A stretch of DNA of 64,000 nucleotides. Source: Heterohyrax brucei (Eukaryota; Chordata; Mammalia; Hyracoidea; Procaviidae). Where the stretch lies: assembly GCA_028571685.1 (NCBI GenBank), contig CM053140.1:24967501-25031500 (forward strand), in the 5' to 3' direction. Positions 43,355-55,222 of this stretch are shown here, piece by piece. A program made the position numbers and the translations under genes. Numbering within the stretch: the stretch's first letter is position 1; every line of letters starts with the position of its first letter. The notes beneath the pieces were generated by a model. The model did no database searches, was not told the origin of the DNA, and worked only from the letters and a program-made list of their open reading frames with translations.

Positions 43355-44105
43355 CTTGTTGTCAGGTGCCATCAAGCCAATTCTGGCTGATAGCGACTCT
43401 TTGTACAACAGAATGGTCCTGCTCCCAGTCTTTCTCATCCCCCTCATTGTTGTTATGCTGGAGCCCACTTTGCAGCCACTGTGGCAGTCCATCCTTCCAA
43501 GAGCCCTCCTCTTTTTCACTGACCTCCTACCATACCAAGCACAGTATCCTATTTCTGGGGCTGGTTCCTCCTAATGACACATCCGAAATGTGTGAGACAT
43601 ACCACCTTTCTTCTAATGAGCATTTTGGCTGTTTTCCCTCCAGGAGAGATTTGTTTGTTATTCGGGTAGTCCATGGTATATGCAGTATTCTTGGGCCACT
43701 CCAAAAATTAAAGATATCAGTTGTTCTTGGGTCTTCCTTATTCATTGTCCAGCTTTCGCGTGAATATCAGGTGACGATAAACGCTTTGGCTTGAATCAGA
43801 CATGCCTTAGTACCTACAATGACATCTTTCCTTTTCACACTTGACAGAGATCTTTTGCAGCAGATTTGATCAGTGTGGTGCATCCTTTGATTTTTGGACT
43901 GCTGCTTCCTCGTGTATTATTTGGGTATTGTGGTCTTCTCCGGTTTCAGCCAGGATCATCTAACATCGGTGATGGTATCATTTGTTCTACATCCCCTTGG
44001 GAATCTGGCTTGAATTTCTGGCCATTCCGTGTCGATATGCTGGAGCAGCCACTTTCAAATGATTGTGAAATGGCATGGGAGCAGTGTCTGACCTCACCAA
44101 CTTCC
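43355..44105 (-). mobile_element. RTE-class LINE, 3' part
   Basis: Minus frames show NEEDPRTTDIFNFW-type decay, but the nucleotide order 'ggtgccatcaagccaattct', 'cagtccatccttccaagagc', 'accaagcacagtatcctatt' parallels the 28246-28921 copy. 43860-44105 is a further RTE piece. Confidence 0.65.
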
Positions 44106-44379
44106 TGAGGGAAGGAGGATCAAGATCAACATCCCAAGGCTGGTTCAGTCTTATGAGGCAGGGTCAGATATGACCCTTCTGTCTGCCATCTTACCAGTTC
44201 TGACAGCAGTCATCCCTCCCGCAGCCTTGACAGCTAGGTTCAGTCATTCATTGCAATGGCCGCACAGAAATCACAGACCATACTCACAGTGATCAGATTT
44301 TTTTAGTGAAGTAACAGTTATCATTCAAGCTCAAGAACCCTCAGGGTTCATTTCTTCCATCAGGAAAGGCTCTCTGAAG

Positions 44380-45640
44380 CTGTGTTGGTCGGCACACTTC
44401 TGTTTGGCCCTCAGTCTCTGCCTGTGGGCACTCAGCTTGATTTTTGTGGCCTGGGAAGGCCACCATGCTGTCTCCTGCTGCCTAGTCTCTTCTGCCACTG
44501 CTACTTAGGGCTTTCAGAGTTACAGACTGTTCTGTGTTTCTGTGTCCTGCTTCCAGGAGCTTCTCAGCACAGGGATCCTCTGCCAGCAGGATGCTCTTTC
44601 CGATAGTGTTTTGGTGTTAGCACCACCCTCTTCCCCTGCTCAGGAGTTGTCATTGTTTTAAGGCAAAACTGACCATAGTTACCCCATCACACAGTCCTGG
44701 TAGGCCACAATTAGCCCATCTCACAGTCCTGCCCAGTCAACTGGGTGGGAGTTACAAAACCATGATTAGGAAAGCCACACACAAAAGTAATCAGTCACAA
44801 CAGGGTCTACTCTTTGGCTTTTGTAGCCATGGTTCTTTCATATTTGGAGGACAACTTGCCCCTCCCTTAGGGCTTCAGTAGGGCAGGGAGTCCAAAGGAT
44901 GAGTTTATTCAGGTACCAGACATTCGTGTGGCCTGTGAGTTTCCTTGTGATCTGGTCATCTTCTCCAAAAGTCTCCTCATCTCTATCCTTTCTGAACTCT
45001 GACATAATTCATCTGTGATTATTTTCTTGCTGTAAACCGTGCATGGTGTCAGCAGAGGAAACCCTTGAGGGGACTTTAGGTTCAGCCACTCTGCGGATGC
45101 AAGGGCTTCTCCGCCTTAGTCCACCCTCTCATACTGACAGCTTCCACACTTATAGTTTTGACAATCCTGGTTAACCTTATTAACAATTAATACTCCTGAG
45201 ACAGGGATGAGAAGGGCTAGCCTGACCACACCTGGGAGCATTCCAGAGTGATCATCAACTTAATTTTGTCACACACACCTTGGTGCAAGTTGCTTCAGTT
45301 ATCTTTTGTTTTTCAGAGAAGCCCATTTAGACCCAATTCAGAGGCATGAGCAGATGAGATAGAGGTGCCTGTGGTATGCCCTTCCAATGGGGGCACCCGA
45401 GAGCTCCCATCAGGACTGGGGCATCGAACCAAGGGAGCAAGAAACTGCCCAAGCACGACACCCCATAGTAAGTCCTGCTACCAATTCCAGAAGCCCCCAT
45501 GGCAAGAACCCTTTTGTAATCTATGTGAAGTCTGCAGCCAAGGGATTGGCACCTGCCTGCCGAAACAGGAAGTATTTCAGACTCCAACCACCGATTTGTT
45601 GTCACCAGCTATACCCCAGGTGTAGATAGACTATAAGAAG
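44380..45640. repeat. Low-copy repeat, copy 1 (rearranged)
   Basis: 44380-44900 ('tccaggagcttctcagcaca', 'ctgggtgggagttacaaaac') matches 47700-48000 and 56280-56600 in the same orientation. 45360-45600 encodes on + SHQDWGIEPREQETAQ and IVSPATNSRSPHGKN, which matches minus-strand frames at 47.2-47.4 and 54.7-54.9 kb. So the second half is inverted relative to the other copies. Whether the peptide was ever coding is unknown. Confidence 0.55.
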
Positions 45641-45850
45641 CAAACCCCAAATTCACTATTGGCAGAACCTACCAGAGTGCTGTCCAGGCTGCTGCTACCC
45701 CACTTTGAAGTGCTTTCATTTTCCAATAAAGATTTCTGTCATGGGCCAGCCAAGTCTCTTCAAAAGAATTGTTTTTCACAGGTCTACTGAAGACAAATTA
45801 TGGAAGGAACCCCAGTTGGCAGCTGGGACCCCCAAACATACTTTGGAGGT
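45640..45850. other. Unassigned, possible LTR end
   Basis: An AATAAA-containing segment 'tttccaataaagatttctgt' resembles an LTR polyadenylation region, but family and limits are not clear. Confidence 0.3.
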
Positions 45851-46440
45851 GACCATAGTGATACTCAGCAATGAGATATGTAACACTTTTTCTAGGATGA
45901 GCTCGTGAACTCAACTGTAGGTCCTTGTACCACATTGCTGATTATCACTACGGTCACCTTCGAAGTACTCCCCTTGGGAAGCTGTGCACCAATGCCAGCA
46001 CCTAGTCCATCCTTCAAAGCAATTTTAGAACTCTTTTTACGGAATGGTCATCAGAGCTGTCATCACATTACCTTTGATGGCCTGATTGTCATCAAAATGT
46101 CTTTCAATATTTTCTCTACCTTTGAGTAAAGAAGAAAGTCACTAGAGGCCAGATCAGATGAGTAGGGAGTGTGTTCCAAAACAATTCTCTCTTTGCTGGC
46201 TAGAAACTCCTCACAGGCAACTATATATCTAGGTTCATGGACTTGCCACCATGGCACAGTGTGCAGTGGCCATTCCAGAAATAGAGTTCCAAAATTGCTT
46301 TGAAGGGTGGACTAGGCACCGGCATCGGTGTATAGGTTCTCAAAGGAAGTATTTTGAAGGTAATCATAGTGATATTCAGCAGTGAGGTATGTAGCACTTA
46401 GCACAATTCAGTTCACAGATTTAATTGTCAAATATCACAT
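45850..46440 (-). mobile_element. Foldback mariner derivative, copy 2
   Basis: A minus frame (46257-46063) contains VLEHTPYSSDLASSDFLLYS, the mariner PPYSPDLAPxDFFLF motif. As in copy 1, the left end (about 45930-46035, 'ctgattatcactacggtcac') and the right end (46280-46410, reversed) are inverted copies of each other. An extra right-end piece (45840-45890) precedes the left arm. Confidence 0.75.
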
Positions 46441-46534
46441 GTAGCACCTTTTAACATAATGAGTGCGAACTTAATTTTCGGACCTCACGCATGCACATGT
46501 GTGCCTACAGACATACGTATGTGTGTCTGTTGGT

Positions 46535-46790
46535 AAGTTCGTTTTTGCTATTTAAAGGGCTACACTGTAAGATTTATTGAAAAATATTTGATGGGGTTGA
46601 AAGTTTTGTTTGTCTGACAAAAGTTGAACAATTTAATTTGTGAGGTTTTAAAGAGCTTTAATAGTAGATAAAATGTAAAACAAATGATTGGGTTTTTTCT
46701 TATTAAAATACCAAATTTTCTCCGATTTCTGAAGAAAGATTTAATTTATTCTTTATGTAATCTCCCTTAAAGGCAAACGTAGGATCATGC
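46535..46790. repeat. Duplicated segment shared with 61590-61850
   Basis: 'gtaagttcgtttttgctatt', 'aagatttattgaaaaatatt' and 'tttaatttattctttatgta' occur in the same order in both places. Non-coding; origin unknown. Confidence 0.75.
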
Positions 46791-47139
46791 AGAACAGGAA
46801 GTAACTACATGTGACTGAGTAAATGAAAAGATATCATGGGCTTTCTGTGGGCTTACTGCTGATGTTTTAAAGTCCTATTTTCTAGATTTAGGAAGCAGTT
46901 TTTCTTTCTCTTCAATTATTGAACTAATGGGTTAGATTTGAAACTCTCAAACTAGGAATTCTTACTGGGAAACCTAGCAGAGTTGTAAGTATCATAACCG
47001 GAAAGAGTGAAATTTGAGCTATGATTTTACAAGTTAGAGTAGTACTAGATTTCCTATTCTATCAAGAAACGGCTTGTGCCTCACGCGTCGGGCTGAGGGA
47101 ACACAGTTATTCACCTATCAAGCGACCACGCTTGGCTAG
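46791..47139. other. Unassigned
   Basis: AT-rich; no signal recognised. Confidence 0.3.
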
Positions 47140-48020
47140 CCTGATCTCCCAAAGCTGAACCAGGTCATTTGGAATCTGAATAGTTACAGGATCTCAACAG
47201 TTTCTGCCACAGGGGCTTGTGACACTAGTAGCAGGACTTACTGTGGGATCTTGCACATGCACAGTTTCCTGGTTAGTTGATCTAATTCCCCAGTCCTGAT
47301 TGTAGCTCTCTGGTGCCTCATTTGGGATGACATGTAGTGGTTGAAGTGGAACTTTCTGCAGATGTCCCCAGAGTGGGTTCCATCTGGTTCCTTCTGAAAA
47401 AGACCCTTGAAGAAATTTACACAATTGTTTGGGGACTTACCTCAGTGTCTCAAGATGTTATAAATCCTTCCCTGTTTTTATCTCTTACTGCTTGTTGATA
47501 CTCTGGTCACACTTTACAGAGGACCTCAGGCTCTCTGTCTCACTCCCCACTGCTGGTTGACTCAAAAGACATTTCCATAGTATGTTTCTCCACAGACTAT
47601 TTTGCCTACCTTCCAAATGCAGGCTCTCCCTGGCTCTCAGCCACTGCTCAGAAGTAGCGAGCTTTCTATCTTGGTGGACTGGCAACCCGATAATGGTGTC
47701 CCCTGCTGCAAAGTCTCTCTAGGCACCACTTCTCAGCTCTGTCTAGTGCCTTCTTCTAAAAGCTCTATGGCCTGGTGATCCCAGGCCCAAAGAATGCCCT
47801 GTCAGCTCAAAGCTGTCCTATCTTGGTGGTGGCAGAATCGTCCTCTCTGTTCTGAAATGGGCTCCCTCTCAAGGAGGAATGACTGGTACTCCTGGTAGGC
47901 CTCGATTACCCTATCAGACTGTTCTGCCCACTCAGCTGGGTGGGATTTACAAAAACCATAGCTATAGAAGCCTCACACATAAGTCAATCACACAGCACAA
48001 TGCTCTTCAGCAAAATTTTA
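47140..48020. repeat. Low-copy repeat, copy 2
   Basis: Collinear with copy 3 (54640-55222 plus 56272-56620). It holds a minus frame with ESYNQDWGIRSTNQET and TVSPATSVTSP at 47424-47194, then 'cagaggacctcaggctctct', and at the end 'cagctgggtgggatttacaa'. No intact gene was recognised. Confidence 0.65.
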
Positions 48021-48029
48021 CTCTTGTGT

Positions 48030-48335
48030 AATTTTAACAATGTTCTTTAATAATCTCCGTGTTCTGCTGAATCACCTTTCTTTGGAATGGGTACATGATA
48101 AGACCACTTGCAGTAGGTTGGCCAGGTAGCCGTCTTCCAGATTTCTAGGTTTAAACAAGTGAGGGCTTCCAGAACTGCTTCCATTTATTGAAACATCCCA
48201 ATTGGTCTTCCGTCAATTCCTGTCGTCATGTTGTTATGTTGTTAGGTGCTGTCAGGTAAGCTCCAACTCACAGTGACCCTGTGCACAGCAGAAGGAAGCA
48301 CTGTGTGATCCTGTGGGAGCTTAACTCTGTGAACT
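48030..48335 (-). mobile_element. RTE-class LINE fragments
   Basis: 'gtaggttggccaggtagccg' and 'gagggcttccagaactgctt' followed by the RTE 3' tail 'gctccaactcacagtgaccc'. The same arrangement is at 56640-56910, so it is part of the duplicated unit. Confidence 0.6.
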
Positions 48336-48629
48336 GCCCTTTTGTCCCTGACAACTACTGGCACCTTTAAAAGTGTGAGCTCCCTGGGAACTTTTGAGGC
48401 CATGCTATTGAAGGCCTCAGAGATGCCTGAAATTCTCTCCAATTTCACCCCACTGACAGTCCAGCAAAGCAGGGTTCTCACATCTGCCCTCCACGGAACA
48501 AAGTCCTGCTATACAGATGTGCCATTCATACATGACAACGTGTAATTGTCAGTGAGACCCCACTTGCAGCCATTGGCATCCAGCAGTTGCCAGGTGTCCC
48601 TCATCATCTACTTGGGCTCCATGGAACTG
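48336..48629. repeat. Segment duplicated at 56915-57210
   Basis: Both copies carry 'gcctcagagatgcctgaaat' (or 'gccctcagaggtgcctgaaa') and end 'gggctccatggaactggt'. Minus-strand frames read RISGISEAFNSMASK and RISGTSEGFNRIASKMSRER. The frame is shared, but the family is unknown to me. Confidence 0.6.
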
Positions 48630-50395
48630 GTGACTTTCATCCTCAAGAAGACAAAGTATTATAATGACATGTGCAAAGAGCTGGAGATAGAAAACCAAAA
48701 GAGAAGAAGACATTCTGCTTTTCTCATGCTGAAAGAAAGGAAGAAAAAATTCAAGCATCGAGTGGCAGTAGTGAAGGATTCTACAGGGAAAATTAAATGA
48801 CTCAGGGAGCTTCAAAAGAAGATGGAAGGAATACATGAAGTCATTGTACCAGAAAGAACTGGTCAGTGTTGAGCCATTTGAAGAGGTAGCATATGATCAG
48901 GAACTAATTATACTGATAGAAGAAATTGAAGCTGCACTGAAGATACTGACAGAAAGACAAGGCTCCAGGAATTGATGAAATATCAATTGAAATATTTCAA
49001 CAAATGGATGCAATGCTGGAAATGCTCACTCATATATACCAAGAAATTTGGAGGACAGCTGCCTGGCCGACTGACTGGAAGAGATCCATATTTATGCCCA
49101 CTGCAAAGAAAGGGGATCCAATCAAATGTGGAAATTAGTGAATAATATCATTAATATTGTACACAAATAAAATTTTGCTCAACATCGTTGAAAAGTGACT
49201 GCAACAGTGTATTGACAAAGAACTGCCAGAAATTCAAGCCAGGTTTGGAAGAGGAAGTGGAACCAGGGATATTGTTGCTGATGTCAGATGAATCTTGACT
49301 GAAAGCAGAGAATCCCAGAAAGATGTTTACTAGTGTTTCACTGACCATGCAAAGGCGTTCAACTATATGGCTTATAAAAAATTATGGCTAACGTTTAGGA
49401 TGGGAATTCCAGAACAGTTAATTGTGCTCTGAAGGAATCTGTATGTGGAGCAAGGGACAGCTGTGCCAACAGAACCAAGGGACATTGCAAGGTTTAGAGT
49501 GAGGAAAGGTGTGCATCAGAGTTGCATCCTTTCACCATACCTTTTCAGTTTGTATGCCAGGCAAATAGTCTGACAACCTGTGTTATGTGAAGAAGAATGA
49601 GTTTTCAGGACTGGATTAACAACCTGTGTTATGCAGATGACACCACCTTACTTACTGGGAGTGAAGAGGATTTGAAATACTTACGAAGATCAAAGACCAC
49701 AGCCTTCAGTGTAGATTGCACTGTAACATCAAGAAAACAAGTGGACCAGTAAGCAACTTTGTAATAAGTGGAGAAAGGATTGAAATTGTCAAGGATTCCA
49801 TTGTACTTGGTTCCATAGTCAGTGTCCCCGGAAGAAGCAGTGAAGAAATCAAAAGACACATTGCCCTGGGAAAATCTGCTGTAAAGGACCTCTTTTAAGT
49901 ATTGAAAAGTAAAGATGTCACCTTGAAGACTAAGGTGTGCCTGACCCAAGCTGCGGTGCTGTCAGTTGCATCCTATGCAATTGCTAGACAGTGAAAAAGG
50001 CAGAAAGGAGAAGAGTTGCTGCCTTTTAATTGTGATGTTGCAGAATCTTTGACTGTACCACAAACTGCGAAAAGAACAAACAGATCTGTTCTGGAAGAAG
50101 TATAACCTGAGTGCTCCTTGGAAGCAAAGATGGCGAGACTGTGTCTTATATACTTTGGACATGTTGTCAGGAGGGCTCAGTCCTTGGAGCAGGATACCAT
50201 GCTTGATAGAGTGAAGGGTCAGCAAAAAAGAAGACCCTCAGCAAGGTAGATTGACACAGTGGTTGCAACAATGGGCTTAAGCATAAGAACGATTGTGGAC
50301 ATGGCACCAGACTGGACAGTGTTTCATTCTGTTGTATATAGGGTTGCTATGAGTTGGAACCGAGTCGACAGAGCATAACAACAACATATAAATGT
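48630..50395 (+). mobile_element. RTE (BovB-like) LINE, longest RT remnant
   Basis: About 1.75 kb of forward RTE from the linker (KTKYYNDMCKELE) through RT to the 3' tail. Visible in broken frames: HAKAFNYM-type motif near 49350, GIPEQLIVL near 49405, RVRKGVHQSCILSPYLFSLY (49500-49555), NNLCYADDTTLLTGSEEDL with the catalytic YADD (49625-49675), then SKDVTLKTKVCLTQAAVLS and a C-terminal YFGHVVRRAQSLEQDTML. The 3' end reads 'gggttgctatgagttggaac', like the AfroSINE 3' end, and finishes in ACAACA repeats. Many stops; not active. Confidence 0.85.
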
Positions 50396-50539
50396 TAAGA
50401 ACATGGCTTGGCCTCTCCAGCTTTGAGTGTCTCCCAGCAACGTTGCTGTCATGTAACTTCCATTCCCTTTTGACACATGATGACAAAGTTATCTTCTTAT
50501 GAGCTTAAAAACCTCATAGTAGCACTCTGCTGTTCCCGA

Positions 50540-51429
50540 CTATGGACAGAGGGAGAGGCTGGGGTCACAGTCTGGTCAGAAACCTCCTGTACCTGCTCAT
50601 CATTGAAGGATCTTACTTACGACACTCTCTTTGGGAAACTGGTTTCTGCTGGGACTCTACCATTCTTCTTGATAGTCTGGATGGAGGAGGCAGCCACAGA
50701 AACACATGTGGGGACTCTCCTAGGTTGTGTCTCCACACTATTTTTCTCCATGGCATACAATACCTAAGTTTGGTTGGGGTCTACCCAGGCTCTTCTGGGT
50801 GGTTGTTGCGAGAGGGAGTCTGAAGGAGAAGCACATAGCATGGAGGCCTCCTTGCTTCTATCAGCTGGATAGTTCAAAGAATTGTAGTCATAGGTGGGAA
50901 TGGCAGGTACATTGTAACAACCTTGTTTGGGTTTAGAATGAGTGGGAAGATATTCCTCATGGATTGAGAAAGGTGTGTCACTGACAGTGCAATGTGCTGC
51001 ACCCTGGGATTCCACGGTACTGGCATGACTGTCCATTTGAGATGATTTGTGACTTAGAATCAGACTGGTGCCCATCACATAATTTTAGTTTTGATTGAAG
51101 ACCGAGTCCTAAATCCGTTTCTGCCTGTGACCCAGGTTGAGCATGGCCTTGGTGCACCAGGTGATCGTCGTCTGGTAGTAGCTGCACATACACATTTTGT
51201 TTTTCTCCATCATCCACCTGCATCCATAGAAGTGCTAGGTTGTCCTCTGATGTGGCTGCCTTTTTTGGGTCCAAATAATTATTTGGCTCAGCAAGTGTTA
51301 ACATGGTATAGATATCTGGAAAGGAATACTGTATTATACCTCTAGTACCTGCTTTCATAGCCTGGTTAAGGTCTCTCCGTGAAAAATCAGAGGTCCACTT
51401 AGCATGAAGTGCAGGTGACTCGCAGGTTG
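50540..51429 (-). pseudogene. MARK/SMOK-like kinase 3' part, tandem unit 3
   Basis: The third and most distal copy of a unit of about 0.9 kb. The open minus frame (51433-50978) carries the kinase end (KAATSEDNLALLWMQVDDGE, the 'ATSEDxLxHPWM' helix region) and C-terminal tail. Another frame (51078-50764) carries the tail with VPAIPTYDYNS, ADRSKEASMLCASPS and QQPPRRAWVDPNQT. The unit ends with the FNDEQVQ motif near 50600. The UBA-like part present in unit 1 is damaged here. Only fragments are open, so it is a non-functional duplicate. Confidence 0.65.
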
Positions 51430-52339
51430 ACACAGGGAGAGGCTGGAGCCAGTCTGATCAGGTACCTTCTGCACCTGCTCATCATTAAAGTCTTTTAGCT
51501 GTGACGCTCCACGTGGGAAACTAGGTAACTCTGGGGCTCAACCCTTCTTTATGATGGTCTGGACAGAGGAGGCAGCCATGGAAACATACATGTTGGGTCT
51601 ACTGGGTTGTCTCACTCTGCAATTTTTCTCACCGTGCCACACTGTCCCTAGGTTTGGCTGAGCTCTGCCCAGGCTATCCTGGGTTGTTGGTGTGGGAAGG
51701 ACTTTGCAAGGGAGACTGAGGGGGAAGCACATACCATGGAGGCCCCTTGTCTATCAGCTAGACTCTTCAAAGCATTGTAGAAACAGTCATAGGTGGGAAT
51801 GGCAGGTGTGGTACAAGTGCCCCATTTGGGTTTAGCACAGGTGGTAGCATGTCCGTCATGGGATGAGCGAAGTGTGGCTATCAGTGCAGTGTGCTGCAGC
51901 CTGGGGATCCTTGGTACTGGCATGACTCTGCATTTCCTGTGTGTTGTGACCTATGATCAGATGGGTGCCCATCATGTCATTGTATTTTTGATTCAAGGAT
52001 GAGTAATGAATTGCTTCCTGTCTATACCTGTGTTCACTGTGGCCTCAATACACTGGGGGTCCTCATCGTCTGAGAGTGGCTGCACATACACCGTTTGTTT
52101 TCTTCATCCTCAGTCTTCATTTCCGCGTGTCTTAGGATGTCCTCTGAAGTGGCTTTCTCTCTTGGGTCACCGATGAGTATCTGGCTCCGTGAGTGTTCAC
52201 ATGGCACAGACGTGTGGAAAAGGCTGTCATATTCTTCCTCAAGTGCCTCCTTTTGTAGCTCAGTTAAGGTTTCTCCCTGGAAAGGCAGAGATCCACTTAA
52301 CCATGAAGTACATTGTGACTCCCAGTGACAGGGAGAGGC
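51430..52339 (-). pseudogene. MARK/SMOK-like kinase 3' part, tandem unit 2
   Basis: Second unit. The frame at 52378-52034 runs out of unit 1's tail (VPDQTVNSASP) into the kinase C-lobe (GSLPFQGETLTELQKEALEE, then KATSEDILRHAEMKTEDEEN). The frame at 51923-51648 gives the tail (AIPTYDCFYNALKSLADRQ, SVSLAKSFPHQQPRIAWAE). It joins unit 3 near 51430 at the same relative position, showing a head-to-tail repeat with a constant breakpoint. Confidence 0.7.
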
Positions 52340-53840
52340 TGAGTTCACTGTCTGGTCAGGTACCTTCCACCTGCTCATCGTTGAAGGACCTTAACTGTGA
52401 CACTCCCTGTGGGAAACTGGTTTCTGCTGGAGTTCCAGCATTCTTTCTCATGGTCTGGGTGGAGGAGGCAGCTGTGGAAACACACACGGAGAATCTATTG
52501 GCTTGCGACACTGCGCTTTTCCTCACCTTGGAACACGGTCCTGAGGTTTGGTTGGGCTCTGCCCAGGCTATCCTCGATTGTTGGTGCAGGAAGGACATGG
52601 CAAAGGAGATCGTGGAGGAAGCACATACCATGGAGCCCCCCTTCCTTCTATCTGCTAGACTCTTCAGAGAGTCATAGGAACAGTAGTCGTGTGTGGCAAT
52701 GGCAGGTACAGTGTAACTACGTCATTTAGATTTAGCACAAATGGTATAATGTACCTCATGGGATGAGAAATGGGTATGGCTGTCAGTCCAGTATGCTGCA
52801 TCCTGGGGTTTCATGGTTCTGGCGTGACTCTGCACCTCAGATGTGTTGGGATCTAGGATCAGATTGGTTCTTATGACCTCACTGTATTTTTGATTGAAGA
52901 AGTAGTCCTGAATGTCTTCCTGCCTGCACCCCTTGTTCACCATGGCTGCAGTGGACCAAGAGTCCTCATAGTCTTGGAGTGGCTGCACACTCAACTTTTG
53001 TTTTTCTTCATTATCCATATTCATCCATGGATGATCTAACATGTCCTCTGATGTGGCTGTCTTTCTTGTGTCACAAATGAATGTTTGGCTTAGCAAGTGG
53101 TCCTATGGTATAGACGTGTGGAATGTCATGCTCTCCCCCAGTGCCTTCTTTGGTAGCTCAGTTAGTTAAGGGCTCTCCATGAAAAGACTGAGATCCACTT
53201 ACCATGAGGTACAGGGTGGCTTCCAGGTTGTACACGTCTGATGGGTTCCATGGTACTTCTCTCTCTGTAGGAGTTCTGGGCACAATAATGGAGACTGCTT
53301 CAGAAAATATTCCACTCACTGCCACTAGTAAATTCAGCTCCCAAACCAATCTCAGCAAGTTTGATGTTCCTTCTGTCATCCAGGTACATGTTTTCTGGTC
53401 TGATAACCCCATGTGTAACACAGTTGTTGTGGCAAACCTGTAGGGCCAGCACTAATTGGCAGAATACTTGGGGGGCCTCTTTTTGGCTCAGGAAGCCATG
53501 AGTCTCTAGATGATCACACAAGTCTCCTGCAGTTACGTACCCCATCACCATACCAAAGATGCTGTTGTTCTCTGTGTCTTCCAACAGCATTAAAATATTT
53601 GGATTGTGGAGATCCTTCATGATTTTTATCTCTTGGTGTAGCGTCAAGAGGTTGGAGGATGTCTGTTGGCTCTTTTGGACTATTCTAGGCTACCTCTTTG
53701 TCCGTGATCATGTGCTGAGATAACTTGACTCTGACATGTCCTCTTGCCAATGATCTTAGCAGGTGGTAGTGTTCTCCATTGATTTCCTTGACCTTTTAAG
53801 TGCAGCTGAGGGCAGAATCTGCCTATATCTCAAGGTACTT
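52340..53840 (-). pseudogene. MARK/SMOK-like protein kinase, main copy with unit 1
   Basis: Minus-strand kinase domain in broken frames. It shows an N-lobe with NGEHYHLLRSLARGHVRVKL; an alpha-C region LHQEIKIMKDLHNPNILML; YVTAGDLCDHLETHGFLSQK; a catalytic loop reading THGVIRPENM in place of HRDLKPEN; and LAEIGLG in place of DFG. Then come SDVYNLEATLYLMVSG, TSEDMLDHPWMNMDNEEKQK and a UBA-like MVNKGCRQEDIQDYFFNQKY, followed by a Ser-rich tail to a stop at 52356. Kinase plus UBA is the layout of the MARK/AMPK-related and mouse sperm motility kinase (SMOK) families. A stop lies near the ATP-lysine (53686), and the HRD and DFG Asp are replaced (Val, Glu). It has no introns, so it is intronless or a retrocopy. 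Unit 1 (52340-53235) is the part repeated downstream. Confidence 0.75.
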
Positions 53841-54025
53841 TGTTGTTTTTATGTTAATAAATCTGGCCAGGTCTGGGACAACATATGACACATCTTAAAT
53901 TTGGCTTCTAAGATAAAAGACATGGCTCCAAGCTACAGCCATTCCTAGTGAGTCTCATGGTCCTACAAGGATATGTAGTCTATACCCACCGAGCAGGTGG
54001 TAGGTAGATGAGGCATCTCAATGTT
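53841..54025. other. Upstream flank of the kinase pseudogene
   Basis: No promoter motif or repeat recognised. Confidence 0.3.
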
Positions 54026-54029
54026 TTCA

Positions 54030-54640
54030 AGACAGGGTACTTGAAGAACACGGGTCTGATGGGCAGGCAGGACTACAACCCCGAACAGCAGGAAGTAGCC
54101 AGAGCCAGTCGACTTCCCACATTCCCTTCAAGATTTCTGGCCCGTATCACCTCAAGGGGAAAATTAGCAGGTGAGCTTAGAGAACCAGATTGCCACCAGA
54201 TCGCCTCATCATATGATTGTTAAACACCCAATCGGCATTTGAGAAGGGTAATTGAAGATGTAGCAATTCCTCCTGGCACTTTGAGATGTGGCTACATACA
54301 GGTACCACCTCAGAAGGACGTTCTAGAAATGACCTAGCCCCTACTTTTATTCCATCTGCATACCATTATCTTATTCTTCAGGAGGGGTGCCTATCACGTA
54401 GTCGGTGACACATAGCTCTAAAATTGAGACCAAAGCCTATTTCTTAGTTACCCCTCATAACTAGGACAGCACCTTTTACCCTGAGCAATATAAGGAATGC
54501 TACAAGCTTTGTACCAGGTCTTTCCCCACTCATAGAGACTGACCCCTTCCCTGTCTGTAAGGTGCTTTGACTTAATAAATTTTGCTGCTGTGAAGGTTGC
54601 ATCCTGGTGCCTGGGAGAGGGAGAGCCTAGTTATCCACCC
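54030..54640 (+). repeat. Possible ERV1-type LTR
   Basis: Ends with a segment like gammaretrovirus-type LTR R/U5: 'cttgacttaataaattttgc' style AATAAA, a C/T-rich part, then 'gaaggttgcatcctggtgcc'. Limits and family are not established. Confidence 0.45.
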
Positions 54641-55222
54641 ATCAGGAGACTAAAGTTGCCACGGTGATCTCCTGAACCTGAAGCATGTCACTTGAGGTTG
54701 AACCAGTTAGAGGATCTAGAAAGTTCTTTTCTTTGAGGCTTTCTGGGACTGGTAGCAGGGCTTCTTAGGGGGTGTTGTGCATGCAATATCTTGGTTCTTT
54801 GGTTCCATCCGCAGGTCCTGACTGGATGTCTGGTGCTCCCATTGGGAGGACATGTAGCTGTTGAAGTGGGAGTTTCTGCTCATGTCCTTAAGAGTTGCTT
54901 CCATCTTTGGTTTCTTCTGAAAAACAATCTTGAGAAATTTGCATAATGGGGCTTATCTCAGTGTCTCAGGTTGTTGTTAATGCTTTGACCTTTTATCTTT
55001 TATTTCTTGTTGATAGTTTTGATCCCATTATTTACAGAGGACCTCAGGCTCCCTGTATTACTCCCAGCTGTGGATTCCAAAGAGATACCACATTTTCCAT
55101 AGGATTTCCACTGTACATTTCCCCAAAGACTATTCTGCCCACCTCCTAAAGGCCAGCCTCTCCCTGGCTCTCAGCCACCGATCAAAGGCACTTACCTTTC
55201 TGTCTTTGTGGAGTGGGAAGAA

